Positions 63,601 through 64,000 of a DNA stretch of 64,000 nucleotides are shown here, one piece after another. The notes below the pieces were generated by a model. The model saw only the letters and a list, made by a program, of their open reading frames with translations. It made no database searches and was not told the DNA's origin. The translations under genes were made by a program, and so were the position numbers. Source of the DNA: Trichopria drosophilae. Lineage: Eukaryota; Arthropoda; Insecta; Hymenoptera; Diapriidae. The first letter of the stretch is position 1. The number at the start of each line of letters is the position of its first letter. Where the stretch lies: contig CM059582.1 in assembly GCA_030407085.1 (NCBI GenBank), forward strand, positions 51,473,001 to 51,537,000. Direction: 5' to 3'.

Positions 63601-64000
63601 CTAAAAATCTACCTAAAATATGAAAATAATGAAAAATTCTGGCCTGCAAGGCATAACATGTTTACTGGACAGTCCGGGACACTATAGAGATGTATAGTGG
63701 ACAGTTCTCGACGAGACTGGGGTGTACTGCAAGTATAAATACTACATACTATTGCGAAATAAAGAAGATTTGTTAAATTATAAGTAAACGTATAATTTTG
63801 AATGTTATAACCCGTAACATTAAATGGCAATTTTACGCCCCAGTTCTTAGAATCAATATTTGTAAAATGTCCCGGGCAATGAAACAAAACGTTCTCTCCA
63901 CCTAATTTAGCGGGACAAGATACATAAAATGTTATTAAAAAAATGCTTAACATCATACCATCGTATGAGTTAATGTCACCGAGATCATGTAAAAATCCTG

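Larger units (their letters stand above)
45881..64000. other. Upstream flank of kn, no recognisable gene
   Basis: 18 kb of mostly AT-rich sequence. I searched both strands for splice-bounded conserved coding blocks and found only retroelement remnants. It may be intergenic DNA or hold an untranslated upstream kn exon. Elements and candidate regulatory islands are listed separately. 45.9-47.0, 47.2-49.9, 52.7-54.2, 59.1-61.6 and 63.0-63.3 kb show nothing recognised. Confidence 0.6.

Noticed and set aside
63609..63956. Minus-strand 115-codon frame starting MMLSIFLITFYVSCPA, like a signal peptide
   Set aside because: No known domain; it overlaps palindromic and repeated words (tgtcccggac, ggacagt) typical of repeats in this window. 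Only expression data could revive it.
1..64000. tRNA, rRNA, CRISPR array or bacterial-type operon
   Set aside because: No cloverleaf with A and B boxes, no rRNA-like block, no regular spacer-repeat array; the window is a eukaryotic locus.

Overview
The window carries the 5' half of one recognisable gene. It is the insect knot/collier gene (kn, the COE/EBF-family transcription factor), read on the minus strand. Four coding exons join in one frame with canonical GT-AG introns and matching phases: exon 1 at 44632-44702 (possibly extending upstream), exon 2 at 23705-23858, exon 3 at 16818-16881 and exon 4 at 864-919. Together they encode 115 residues, the N-terminal tail plus the first half of the COE DNA-binding domain. 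The product stops at a point equal to about Gln137 of vertebrate EBF1. The zinc knuckle, the IPT/TIG domain and the helix-loop-helix lie beyond the left edge.

The organism is an insect. The kn protein has an insect-type N terminus, the genome is AT-rich, and there are many interstitial TTAGG/CCTAA arrays (the insect telomere motif). I lean towards Hymenoptera, but the sequence does not prove it.

Layout from right to left along the direction of transcription: 45.9-64.0 kb is upstream DNA with no recognisable gene. It holds candidate regulatory islands, a decayed Penelope-like retroelement and small transposons. 44.7-45.9 kb is a GC-rich block that probably contains the promoter and 5' leader. 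Intron 1 (20.8 kb), intron 2 (6.8 kb), intron 3 (15.9 kb) and the start of intron 4 follow. Inside the introns, islands of ordinary GC content in AT-rich DNA carry E-boxes and homeodomain-, RUNX-, TCF- and POU-like words. They are the best candidates for kn enhancers.

Mobile elements are mostly short and non-autonomous. There are TA-flanked hairpin MITEs (6.6 and 7.4 kb), TTAA-bounded elements (3.4, 18.5, 24.4 and 29.7 kb), a three-copy hAT-like family with 8-bp target duplications (16.3, 33.0 and 57.3 kb) and another hAT-like element (52.2 kb). The Penelope-like remnant is followed by a nearly complete hammerhead-ribozyme fold. I found no tRNA, rRNA, CRISPR or prokaryotic features and no evidence of a wholly new system. 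The points most worth a second look are the start of kn, the decayed hammerhead, a 43-nt near-perfect hairpin and the enhancer islands.
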